64,000 bases of DNA from Eleusine coracana subsp. coracana (GCA_032690845.1 CM064421.1:42150963-42214962), one strand, 5' to 3'. Shown: positions 11,251-21,201, counted from the first letter of the stretch. Made by a program: numbers and translations. The notes: generated by a model from the sequence alone, not told the origin.

Positions 11251-11690
11251 AACCAGCACGCATGCCCGATGCCGGCCTCCTCTGCCGCGCCGCTCCGGCC
11301 GGGCCCGTCGTCGGCCTCCTCTGCCGTGCCGCCGCATGCGGCCTCCGCTCCTCCGGTCAGGCCCGTCGTCGTCCTTCTCTGCCGCGCCGCTTCGACCGGG
11401 CTCCTCCGACCGAACCCACCTCCTGCCATGCCTGTCAGGACCTCCCGCTCGCGCGCCTACCCACGGCCGGCTGGCCCACGTGCGCTGCGTCGCCGCCCTG
11501 CCACGCGCTGCGTCGCCGCTCTACCGCGCGCTGCGCCGCCGCCGACCGCCGCTATCGCCGCCGCTGATGCCGGACTGCGCTGCGTCTCGCCCTCGCTCTC
11601 GTCTCTCTCTGTCGGTGCAAGTGGAAGCTGGGGTCACGAGGGAAGGGTCACGGGTGGCAGCATGACAGGCCTATCGGTAACTGCCTAACC
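11250..11690. other. GC-rich block inside the Mutator-like element
   Basis: The base composition jumps sharply from AT-rich to about three quarters GC, with repeated GCCGCGCCGCTCCG / CTCCTCTGCCG modules on the plus strand. Several frames are open because of composition. I find no recognisable protein. It may be the 5' leader of the transposase transcript on the minus strand, or captured host sequence as in Pack-MULEs. Confidence 0.4.
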
Positions 11691-11925
11691 GATAAGCACT
11701 AGTCGGTTTTGGGCCGATCGATTACCGACCCCGACTGACTACATGGACAGGTGGGGCCCGCCTACAAGATTCCGATAAGACCGATAAGCCCTAGTCGGTT
11801 TCTGGGTAACCGATAAGCCTCCTGTCAGTTGTCTCATGACCGATTGATCTTTATATTTGTAATTTTTTATTTTTCGTATCCTAATTCTGTAATTCTTAAC
11901 TAAAATAATTCTAGTCGGAATAGAT
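11690..11925. repeat. Right terminal inverted region of the Mutator-like element
   Basis: This mirrors the left region. Paired CGGTT / ACCGA motifs fill 11670-11845, followed outward by an AT-rich arm that aligns with 4381-4440 in inverse orientation. The outermost bases are not clearly matched. Confidence 0.7.
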
Positions 11926-11934
11926 GCCTAAAAA

Positions 11935-12291
11935 GGTGGAGCAAAGGGTGACATCGGTGGCAGAGGTGTACCTAGAGTCTTGCCAAGTGGTGCCATCCAC
12001 TGAGCAAATTGCTGGTGCTGGTGCTCGAGCCTCTTGTCTAACTCTTGTTGCATGTTGTGTTTTAGGTTCTCCCTTGCCTTCCTCTCTGCTTTGAGCTGAA
12101 CTTGCAACATTTGATCCCATTATTGCAATGCAAAAAAGACATGTGTAAACTAGTAAACCAACGACAAATGTAACGGAAATTACCTTAAGTGCATCCATCC
12201 GGGATTGTGTAGTGTTTGATCGAGGGCGTATAGCCGGGCTTGAGCTCATGCTCCTCGCTCGTATCGCGGAGAGAGTGGATGTACTGGCCAT
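11935..12291 (-). pseudogene. C-terminal piece of an unidentified, possibly transposon-derived protein
   Basis: The minus strand reads a serine-rich segment ending QSRMDALK (about 12185-12290). A probable 70-bp intron follows, then a coiled-coil-like Gln/Glu/Lys-rich tail, LQVQLKAERKARENLKHNMQ and onward, ending PMSPFAPPF-stop at about 11928. Such tails occur at the ends of several plant DNA-transposon accessory proteins (En/Spm-type among them), but I cannot name the family. It lies just outside the inferred Mutator end, so it is either host-side debris of another element or a sign that the Mutator end is misplaced. Confidence 0.35.
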
Positions 12292-12299
12292 GTCGAGTG

Positions 12300-12905
12300 T
12301 GCCTCCTCCAATCCAGTATCGTCCATTCTTCTTGCCTCCTCACACCCTCATCACGACTTCCCCATCAAGATTCTAGGTGGTAGAATCTCACTCTGGCTCT
12401 TTGTCGTGTGCCCGCTGGCACCACATGACAAAGGCAGTGATATGGATAAGGATTTCCTATCTTCCGAAATATTCTGGTAAGTTGATTTGATCAGAGGACA
12501 CAAATCGATCCGACTTCCGAACAACATGTTCCGAACTCCGTAATTGCAGCATGACATCTCCTCTGATTATCAACCGGCGTTGCACGGTTGATCTCACCGA
12601 GAAGGCTATTCCTGCCTGGGAATCAAGAACATAAGCAAGAATGAAGCAAAAAGTAACCAAATTACAGATGTATGACTAAACTCACAAATTTGGGATCTCA
12701 CAAACCGACATAAATAAACTTAAACCGAGCTACAAATGTATTTGGCCATCCAATTCCAGCCCACTTTACCCAATGAAATAAATATCTTTTTCTTTCTTAA
12801 CGCTTCTTCTTCCTCCAGCGGTCTCTCTTGTCTGCCATTGATGGAGGATACAAGTTCTGGTTCATCAACAATATATAATGTACATCTATCCTTGTAAACA
12901 AGTAA
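12300..12905. other. No recognisable feature
   Basis: Short open frames exist on the minus strand (about 12351-12660), but none matches a family I know. It may continue the transposon-derived fragment at 11935-12291. Confidence 0.35.
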
Positions 12906-13085
12906 TGTCCTGTTTGGATCCTCTCAGATTATAATAATATGGATTATATAATTTGAGAGGCCCCCAAACGGGACAGATTATGTCTTCGGTTTATATAATA
13001 AAGACCTCCAGATTATATAATCTCATAATCTACTTTAAACCTCCTAATGCCAGATTATATAATCTGAGAGGATCCAAACAGGACC
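12906..13085. mobile_element. Tourist-type (PIF/Harbinger) MITE
   Basis: The 180-bp element has 26-bp perfect inverted termini (12907-12932 against 13059-13084) that begin GTCCTGTTTGGATCC, plus one mismatched outermost base on each side. It is flanked by TAA on both sides (12903-12905 and 13086-13088), the TWA-type duplication of PIF/Harbinger elements. The interior is AT-rich and repeats GATTATATAATCT palindromes. It has no coding capacity. Confidence 0.9.
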
Positions 13086-13310
13086 TAAAACGAATCACTA
13101 TTCATCTCTTCCATCAAAATAGAAAACCGGCATCCATAACTTTCAGGATCTCATAGCAATAATAAAAGTGTTAAAACTGAATTTATTTCTTATGTTGAAT
13201 TAGATTTTCTTTATCAAACGGGATGGATTCTACGTAACAGACTCGATTCTGAACTGGATTTTATTTCTTTCTCGTGTTTAACTTGGTCCCCGTACTGAAG
13301 TTGACTTGTT

Positions 13311-13560
13311 TTCTTCTCACCTAACAGAGTCGTGTATAACAGAGTCGCGTATAAGTATGGGCGACAGGGTAATGGGGAGCGACACCAAAATCACAAGAAG
13401 AGACGACCACACCAAATTTATTAGGTAGTAGATTTTTCTTCTCACGTAACAGAATCGTGTATAACAGAGTCACGTATAAGTATGGGCGACAGGACAATGG
13501 GGAGTGACACCAAAATCACATGAAAAGACAACTACACCAAATTTATTAGGTAGTAGAGAT
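13311..13560. repeat. Tandem duplication, 125-bp unit
   Basis: Two copies (13311-13435 and 13436-13560) begin TTCTTCTCAC and contain GTCGTGTATAACAGAGTC-type and AAATTTATTAGGTAGTAGA motifs. They differ by about ten substitutions. The duplication lies just beyond the 3' end of the minus-strand gene at 13632-14108 and could contribute to its terminator region. Confidence 0.85.
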
Positions 13561-13631
13561 TATTTAAAACAAAACAATCCTCAGCAGCTATCCCTATTCC
13601 TCCAACTCCCAAAGAACAGAAAAACAACGCC

Positions 13632-14108
13632 TCACCAAGCACGCACGTATTCTGTCCTCGCTCTGTTCATCCTCTGAATGAACTCCTTGGCACGCACCAT
13701 GAGCTGATCGTCATCCTCTCCGTCTTCATCGCTGCATCTCCCTTGCAGCGTGTCAGCACTCACAAACGCTCCGTCTCCGCTATCGTTCATGTCGCTTGCC
13801 TGCAGCTGCGCAGCACCCGCGCCAGCCTTGTTAGTTTCCGTGACGGCGTGGCAGTTAGTATTGGAAGACACAGAGCCGCGCTCGCCGACGTTAGTGGCGA
13901 CGGTTGAATCCTCTCTGTCGCCCCTGTTCGTTTCCCTGCTTTGAAATTGGCCAGCACACAATGTTTTGGCTTCGCCACCTTCCGCCGTGCACTCTCTGCG
14001 GCCGACGAGGAGGAGGGCGGCGATGATGAGGTGGAAGAAGCAGAAGGCCAGCAGTGACGGGCTGGACGAAGCCCAGTGAGCTATCAACTCCACAGTAGTG
14101 TTCAGCAT
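13632..14108 (-). CDS. Small membrane-anchored plant protein with a DUF761/DUF4408-like C-terminal motif
   Basis: This single open frame of 158 codons starts at the ATG at 14106-14108 (MLNTTVELIAHW). The longer frame upstream begins with a non-ATG codon, so I chose this start. Residues 15-37 (SPSLLAFCFFHLIIAALLLV) form one hydrophobic helix. Residues 40-125 are polar, Ser/Thr/Asn-rich and look disordered. An acidic stretch (SDEDGEDDDQ) precedes the last block, LMVRAKEFIQRMNRARTEYV. A short helix of this kind at the extreme C-terminus (VxxRAxxFIxxFxxx) is typical of plant DUF761/DUF4408-type proteins, whose function is poorly known. The high GC of the frame against AT-rich flanks and a TATA box about 105 bp upstream support a real gene. 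The family call is by motif only. Confidence 0.7.
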   Translation of the reverse strand: MLNTTVELIAHWASSSPSLLAFCFFHLIIAALLLVGRRECTAEGGEAKTLCAGQFQSRETNRGDREDSTVATNVGERGSVSSNTNCHAVTETNKAGAGAAQLQASDMNDSGDGAFVSADTLQGRCSDEDGEDDDQLMVRAKEFIQRMNRARTEYVRAW

Positions 14109-14212
14109 TTCGCTTCGCAACTATTTTTTTTTCTTTGACGCTTGCAACTATCTTTGAAGGAAAGAATGTCACGTTGGTAGTTGGATGGTGAGCGATCTTG
14201 GCGCCATGGGCC

Positions 14213-14218
14213 TTTATA
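14213..14218 (-). promoter_or_regulatory. Probable TATA box for the 13632-14108 gene
   Basis: The minus strand reads GATATAAAGG here, about 105 bp upstream of the ATG. That leaves room for a 5' UTR of about 75 nt. Confidence 0.45.
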
Positions 14219-14220
14219 TC

Positions 14221-15244
14221 CTGCAACTTTTGAGCCCCCCTGAATGTACAGGGGAAGATTCTGCCCCGTTCGCGCATAATTTCTTGATACGCAAGGTGCT
14301 GAACGTGTCAACAGAACGCTGCAGGCTACCCAAAGGTTGCAAGTGGAGTGCACGGAGATTGATGTCGTAAGAGATGGCTTCGTCCAAATAGCATTGATGT
14401 CGTAGACTTTGTTAAACTGACATTTTAATCTGTGGGTTTCGTTATAACAATATCATGAAATATTTTAATTTGTTTTGTTCTTCTTTTCTATTTCTTGGTA
14501 TAGAAAATAACAGAACTGTCGTCGTTCTTTTGTATCAAACAAGTAGATTATTTCTCTCTATTTGTCCTTTGTTCTTCTCCTAACACAAGGAGATTTCACC
14601 GGACAAAGATTTCACCGGAAGGTGACGTGAGTGCGTGACCCAGATGATTGGCGCGGCGACGACAAGATTCACAAGCATGATCCAAACTCCCATGCGACAG
14701 GATGTGTCCGACCACTTCCAAACTGTCCTGCTACTGCTATGCTTGCTCGTCAATGGCCGCTCTGTTCTTGCTTCATAGAGAGAACGAGAAAGAGAAGATA
14801 CATCCTAATTGCGCAAAAAAAAGAACATTTCTGTTATTTTCTATGCCTGTTCTATATGCTGTTATAGCAAAGTCCACAAATTAAAATTGTTATTTTAACT
14901 ACTTGTCAAATTTTTTTTTGTTATTTTAACGAAATCCACAACGTTAGTTTATTTGAGCGAAACCATCTCTCCACATGGGCGGAACGCGAGACTGAAGGGA
15001 TTTCTCTACCGCAAGAAAGCCACGGACGGGGACTCCTGTAACTCTTGTTGCTGTTGACTAGTAGCCATCCGTTCGGACAAGAGAGTAAGAGCCCTCGGAC
15101 AAACCGCAACTCTCTCGCCCGAGATGAAGAGGGGAAGAGACGAGGAAGAAGAAAGGGTGGGCTGGAGGAAGAAGAGGGAAGAACCCCCCCTCTGGACTCC
15201 AACTTGGCTGCGCCACTGGCGAGGGCGCCTCCTTTTCCGGTTAG
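14221..15244. other. Intergenic region between divergent genes, including the Rab promoter
   Basis: This lies between the minus-strand gene and the plus-strand Rab gene. No ORF is convincing. Purine-rich runs (15120-15185) and pyrimidine-rich sequence near 15245-15290 are compatible with the promoter and 5' UTR of the Rab gene. I see no clear TATA box for it. Confidence 0.4.
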
Positions 15245-15350
15245 TGCCTGTCCTCTCGCTTCCCCTTCCCGTTGTACTTCTTCCCAAACCCTAGAAGGAA
15301 AGCATAATTCCTATTTGAGTTCCGAATTCGCAGCGCCGTGTGAACCGGCG

Positions 15351-18300
15351 ATGAAGACGCCGGGACGGGAAGTGCCGTGGGACCAGTTCTTCAAGTTCAT
15401 CACCATCGGCGGCGCCGGTCTGTACTCAGCCCGGCCCCTCCCTATTCGATACGTTGCTTAGGTCCCTCCTCATGCCCCTTCCGTATGATCAAAGGGATTT
15501 TGTTTTTACTGATTGTGGCGCGCAGGCGTGGGGAAGTCGTGCCTGCTCCTGCGGTTCACGGACCAGAACTTCCGGCCGGAGCTCGATCCCACCATCGGTT
15601 TGGAGGCTGAATCGCGCATTATCAACATTGACGACAAGCCCACCAAACTTCAGATCTGGGACACGGTTTGTGCGCACATCCTTTGCATCCTCCCTTTTTG
15701 TGCTGCGTCTGTTACTTGCAACTTAGCTGTCACTTAATCTGTAATGCGATTATTTTTAGTGCTTGCACACACTATATATACATCTCAACTTTGCAGGCTG
15801 GTCAAGAAATACACAGATCTTGTACTAGATCGTTATACAGAGGAGCTGCTGCTGCCATCTTGGTTTATGACATCACCAGGTGATTCTAATCTTTATTAAG
15901 TTTCTACATACATAGTAGGGTGCTCCTTACATATGCTTGATTAACCTGATGATCAACAGAAGGGAGACTTTTGATCACGTAGAGCGGTGGCTGAAAGAGG
16001 CTGAGGAGCTTGCACCAGCCAACCTGACCGTAGTTTTAGTTGGAAACAAATGTGATCTGTCCCATTTACGCAGTGTCAGCCATGAGGAGGGTCAAGAGTT
16101 TGCTGATAAGCATGGGCTCACTTTTATGGAGTCATCAGCGAAATCTAATCAGAATGTGGAGGAGGTGATGGTTTATCCCTAGTGCTTTCAGTACAATTGC
16201 ACAATTCATTCCTCTTAAAAAAAAGGTTGCATCATGTTGTGACGCAGGCATTCCGAGTGGCTGCTAAAATAGTGTCCAAGAAAAACGAAGATGGAGTCCT
16301 TGATCCATCTGCAAAGGTTGGTTCCCTGTTGCCTGCTTTTTTCCTTGTTGTTTCAAAATTTCTTCATGTTAGTGTGAACCCTAGAGAAATCGAAAGATGA
16401 TTGTAGACTTAAAGCTCATAGGCTTAAGGAACCCAAAATCATTGTATTTTTATTCCCTGCCATAACTTTCTTTTTCTTCAATTGCTCTGTGACCATTTGT
16501 ATAGTTCACTGTCTCTGTTTTCTGAGCGTCTGATTAGGCGTGCCTAGGCGTCGCTTAGGCGAGAAAATGCTCGGCTGAGCCTGTTCAGGCTCACCGAAGC
16601 GATCTGCCCGCCCAGAATTCTGGGCGCCCGTTTAGCGGACGATTGGGCGCGCCTAGGCGTGCGATTTGAACGTGGACGATTAGTTTGAAATTGGCAAGTG
16701 GGGCCAGGATTTGATTAGGTTTTAGGGAGGTCCGGTTATAAATTGGCAAGCGAAGAGAGATCTTGGTTGCAGGTGGTGCAGCTGCCAGCTGGTCAACCAA
16801 GAGAGATCAGCCAACACTTCTATGTGTTTTTTCAACTGAAATTTGCTTATATATATATATATATATATCGCCTAGGGCTGGGAGGTCTGGATGACTAGGA
16901 CGCCTAGAGCCCACCGTTCAGCCGCCTAATCGCCCCTAGTCGTCCGCTCAGCTCGACTAGGCGGCTGAACGGTGGACTGGCGATCGTTCAGCGCTTTAAA
17001 AACATTGTTCACTGTAGTATTTTGTTTGCTTTATTGTGATAAAATTCGCAATGGAGGCCTCCTTTGCTGTGTTTCCTGGTTCATAAAAAAACCCCCTGCA
17101 TCACCTGTTATTGTTCTAGTGATTGAATTAATTCTTAATCCTTGGCTTTTTATGAATTCTTATGGTGCCACACGTGCGAATGTGTAATATTGTTGTTTAA
17201 GACATCAAAGAAGTGCTTGTTTTGTAGAAAAAATTATCCTAATTTGCACGCTTGACATATTTCATCTACATAACAGTATCTTGCGTGAAGAAACATGATT
17301 GGAAACAGAGATCCCATTTGCATGTTTCTTCTGACATGTAGATTACTTTTCAAATGTGGGTGTGAATCTTGACAACTCAAAACAGGACATTAATGTGCTC
17401 ATGTAGACCACTACCAATGCCTAGGTGACACCACCTAGCAGATGTGTCCTTCCTAGGCAGCCGCCTACCGAGGTGCTGGTCTACCACCATGATTATCGTT
17501 CAGTGGAACAGAGGACTGTAACTTTTGAAACGTAAACTGACATTCAGATTGTGGTAAAGATCACTGTTTTGTAGAAGACAAACCAAAACCAAAACAGGTG
17601 AATAATTAGGCCAAAGAAGGCCAACAAGTAACAATAAGTGTTGGCAAGAGCAAACACACACCCAGGTAGTTTCAGCTCACACTTTGATCTAGAATAGCTG
17701 AATTCATTCATTGGTCATTGAGGCCTATTTATACACACTTACAGGTCGGTTTGCAATGCAACCGCCTCAATATAACTTACCCTGCTATATGCAGGCACTA
17801 GGTCAGTAAATTCTTACACTACGAGCTACAAGTTACTAGGTAAGATACTAAACAATCATTCTAGGAGGCTGCTGATGCAGCTCTTTGCTAATCAAAAGAG
17901 CAGGCATACAGGCTACTTACTGACTGGCAATGACTTTCAACCAACACACACAAATCAAAAGACGAGTGGTGGTGTCCAAAGAGGGTGCCACTGCCTCCTA
18001 ATTAGCCGTGGAAGAAGAGAGGTTGAAGGTGCACAACTGAGGTGAACAAAGCCTTCTGCACCTGTGCTGAACTGCTGATTGAGACACTGTTGTTTCCTAT
18101 TGCAGTGTTGAGATAGAAGGCAACAAGAGAGAAGTAGATTTTGTTCTTATTATCAGGGTTGTTAGGCCCAATTTTTCTTTCCTGGTGAGATGGTCAAAGA
18201 CCGGTAGTAGACCGGTAGTAGACTGTGCCAGTCAAACTCTGGGCCTCATCTCGGGCGCAACATTGCATATATTCATGTATCCCATTCTCGATTCACGTAC

Positions 18301-19040
18301 TAATAATAGAATGGGAACCCTAATAACAACAGCAAAACTGACAAACCACAATTCTGTGTATTAGGCTTAATCACGCTGTTGATTGTGTAAAAGGGAAATG
18401 ATTTAAATCTCCACAAATATGCACCTTTGTACTGTACAGTGAAGTAATAGGTTGGTGAATCGTGAAGCATTTACTCACCGGTCATTGGGTGATGATTATA
18501 CAATTTGCTTGCACACATAGGTGATTTAGTAAGGTATAACTGGCTTATCTGCTTTATACTTTCATTTTCTTCTGGTTTGCAAACTTTTTCTGATTTGGTT
18601 ACATAATCCATTCACCTTATTTTTACAGTACAACATATTGTCTTCAATTTTTGGTGCTTGTACTTTGCATACTCTGTACGCATGGTTATAAAGCTTATAC
18701 CTGTTTTTATCTATTTCTGTTGTATAATGCACCTTTATTTTTTGGTGTTTGTACTTTGCATGCTACGAACCCTACATTGTTTGAATTCTCTACGGCTGTG
18801 AATTGGATTTTCCTTTTGCTAAAGGCGTATCGTTTGCTTAGTGCTAATGTATTGGTTAGCACTGTGCTAGCGGCATTATGTAAAAAATTATAAATGTAGT
18901 TGTTTAAGGAAACAATTTCATCTCTTTGATACTAATGTTGCTTCCCCTAACTGTTGTAGTGTGCTGGTTTGCCACTTCTGTTACGTGAGCATTTTAGACG
19001 TGGTGCTGGCTTGTCTCAGAGTAATGGCTGCTGCAACTAA
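15351..19040 (+). CDS. Rab2-like (RABB1 clade, divergent) small GTPase, six exons
   Basis: Joining 15351-15417, 15526-15665, 15797-15879, 15960-16164, 16248-16316 and 18960-19040 gives 214 residues with all introns GT-AG and all phases consistent. Nucleotide-binding motifs are complete: P-loop GGAGVGKS (about residues 19-26), switch I DPTIGLE, WDTAGQE with the catalytic Gln (about 67-73), GNKCDL and ESSAKS. The C-terminus ends GCCN, a double-cysteine geranylgeranylation signal, so the protein should be membrane-attached. Length and wording (VFMEASAK-type G5, HEEGQEFA, KxxxDGVLDPS) fit the Rab2/RABB group, which acts in ER-Golgi and vacuolar traffic. It is unusual in that the normally near-invariant RabF1 motif IGVEF is IGLEA and the Rab2 segment RSITRSYYRGA is RSCTRSLYRGA. 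The N-terminus is also longer (MKTPGREVPWDQFFKF). Effector choice may therefore differ from canonical Rab2. Intron 5 is 2.6 kb and holds a transposon. No disabling change is visible. Confidence 0.88.
16513..17006. mobile_element. hAT-like MITE in Rab intron 5
   Basis: A 494-bp element is flanked by the 9-bp direct repeat GTTCACTGT (16504-16512 and 17007-17015). hAT elements make 8-bp duplications, so one base may be coincidental. The ends are imperfect inverted repeats (TGTTTTCTGAGCGTCTGA against the inverted TGTTTTTAAAGCGCTGAA). The interior has many CCTAGGCG/CGCCTAG palindromes and an AT dinucleotide run at about 16850-16868. No coding sequence is present. Inserting within an intron, it need not harm the gene. 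Confidence 0.7.
17016..18959 (+). other. Remainder of Rab intron 5
   Basis: This is AT-rich intron sequence. The stretch 17575-18180 is more complex and could be an old LTR-like fragment in reverse orientation (TATTTATACACAC promoter-like motif at about 17728). I find no matching target duplication, so I do not call an element. A short duplication of AGACCGGTAGT is at about 18200-18230. Confidence 0.4.
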
Positions 19041-20568
19041 TTCGATGGCGAGAAGTCCACCAACCAATAGTGCTACTCGAATGGTAGCTTGGCTTCATAA
19101 TATTGAATTCTAAATCCACATATATCATGTGTATCGTGCGAACCCTATGAACCATGATAACTTTCTGTTTTTCATGTTTTTTTTTGAGGGGGCAACCGGG
19201 GGGGGGGGGGGGGGGGGGGAGAACTCCCCACCTGATTTTCCATTATGGATTGATGGCCCGGCAATGGCCCTGACACCCATACAGAGTTTGTAGTTTGAAA
19301 AGAAACTACAGGTTACAAATTACAGAAAGCAAAAGACAGATTCCCGATTCCGCTACATTGGGGAAAAAAGTGCCGCGTTAACTGAGTTTTAAATGAAAAT
19401 TGGATGGGCTGGACCCCTCTGTCTGTATGTGTGTTATAGTCTAAAGTCTCGAGACTTTGGACACACACACACACAGTGTCCGGATAGTGCATAGTCTTGA
19501 TAGTTAGCTTTAGGTCTTCTGGTTAATGGACAACATCGATGAAGGGGATTTGTGTTACCTGGACAGTGGCGTAAGCTTGCACGCATGAGTTAATCTTCGA
19601 TTTGTTGCACACGATGAAATTGTACAAATCACATTGCTGAAGTTTATTTTCAGTAAAGAGCTGGGGCTCCGCGGGTTCGAAAAGAAAATGTTGTGCGGTA
19701 AATATACGAAAGATTAGCAAAGTGTCCATGCATTGCTACGAGTTTTAAAAAGATACAACAAATAAAACATAAAAGGATTCAAATAAGTTGCTCATTTTTT
19801 ATTGATAATGTAGAAACACACTAATACTAATAAAACTCATGTTCACTTTTCTATAATTTATCACACATGCATGCCATGTGTTTTTTATAGGTTTGTTAAT
19901 TCACAACACAAAATTTTGTATCTATAGTTTATAAATAACGTATAACATGTATCAATGACATTTTCTACTACCGATTTTACTTCAAGATCAAAAAAGGAAC
20001 GTGATGAGTATTAGAAGCCCGTTCTTGATTTTAAGGAGCTTATAAGGTAAGCTATTATCCGGATGCGTGATGTTCACTCCGGTTTAAACTATGCAATGAT
20101 CTCATGATGTATTAAAAAAACTTTCATAGTATCCTAGATATATTTGACACCTAATATAACTTAAGACATCACACATAAACTAATTTCATAACTGAAACTG
20201 CCAGAGTCTCAAGTAACCTATTGAAAGAATGTACTCTAATGCTGTCACTAAAACTGTTTAGTTTCAGAAACATGATATCGAGCATGCTTCTAAACCTTAT
20301 GAATATACCAAAATTATGATATACCAAAAAAAAATAAACATCCTCTACGTAAAAACATGTGAATGCACACTTGCTTTGATGCCACACAATTATGATATAC
20401 CAAAATTATCTTTCTTAAAGTTGTAGTAGTAGCTTGGCTGTATACCTAAGTGATGTAGGTGTATTAGAAGGAAAAGGTGAAGACCTGATTCGGTTTAATC
20501 GGTGTGGCTTAACTGCCAATGAACGTTTTGTGAATCTGACAACAATGCCTTATTACGTTCTAGAAATC
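19041..20568. other. Intergenic region downstream of the Rab gene
   Basis: The Rab 3' UTR should lie in its first part. A run of 22 G (19198-19219) and a CA run (about 19461-19476) are the only simple repeats. The rest is AT-rich with no coding or transposon structure I can support. Confidence 0.45.
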
Positions 20569-21201
20569 TTCTCGATGTCTGGCAGCAGCCGAAAGAACTC
20601 CGCAACAGCCATGACATCCACCTGCAGCCGGAAGAGCTCCGCAACATTGATTTGTTAGCCTCTTGACATCGATTGCAGCCGCAGTACCCTGGTCACGGGG
20701 AGATCGTTCATATCGGCTTAACTGTCGATGACCAGCACACATCTGATGACTGCGCCTGTTTACATTCCTGTAATCTTCTCTATCTCCGGCAACAGCCTCA
20801 CATCTGGCACAACACTGATTTCTTGCCTCTCGATGTCTGGCGGCAGCTGCCGGTATAGGAAGATCGTCCGCATTGGCCTCTCGACGTGTGGTGGCAGCTA
20901 CAGGTACCCTAATCATCAAGCGATCGTCCTTGTGCATACGTGAAATTGAAACAAATTTTCGAGTGTATCTAAGATCGTTCGCATATATGTTTTCTCCGGG
21001 ACTCTACCGGGAAGGAAAGAGGACATGATATTTGGCCACATATGTTTTATTCGACTCTCCACGTCCTACCTAGACGTAGGACCGGAAGATCGTCCCTGCG
21101 CTGGCCTCTCGACGTCTCATGGCAGCCACGGTACCCTGGTCATCGGGTGTTCCCGTGCGTACGTGAAACGGAAATAATTTTTTAGACTTACTTGAGATCC
21201 T
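20569..21201. repeat. Degenerate, irregularly spaced minisatellite
   Basis: At least five related blocks share the plan CCTCTCGACGTCTGGCGGCAGC...GGTACCCTGGTCAT...GATCGTTC (starting near 20569, 20657, 20825, 20876 and 21102). Spacing is 50-230 bp. The last two blocks extend into a common tail, GTGCRTACGTGAAAY. The array ends where the Helitron inserted, and its sequence resumes beyond it near 22846. Confidence 0.6.

Larger units (their letters stand above)
4372..11926 (-). mobile_element. Degenerate Mutator-like element (MULE) carrying a plant mobile domain gene
   Basis: A transposase and a plant mobile domain (PMD) gene lie head to tail on the minus strand. They are enclosed by related inverted terminal regions at about 4381-4740 (left) and 11690-11925 (right). 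Each terminal region has an AT-rich outer part, alignable in inverse orientation over some 75 bp, and an inner cluster of TCGGTT...ACCGA palindromic motifs. Exact ends and a target duplication could not be fixed, so the outer limits are approximate. Both genes carry multiple stops and frameshifts, so the element is dead. Association of PMD genes with Mutator-like elements is known in plants. Confidence 0.75.

Noticed and set aside
11204..11688. Overlapping Pro/Ala/Arg-rich frames in the GC-rich block
   Set aside because: Three overlapping frames are open at once, which is a composition effect and not coding evidence.
17640..17950. Possible LTR bounded by TGTTGG...CCAACA in Rab intron 5
   Set aside because: The flanking five bases do not match and no second copy or domain is present. 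The short inverted match can occur by chance.
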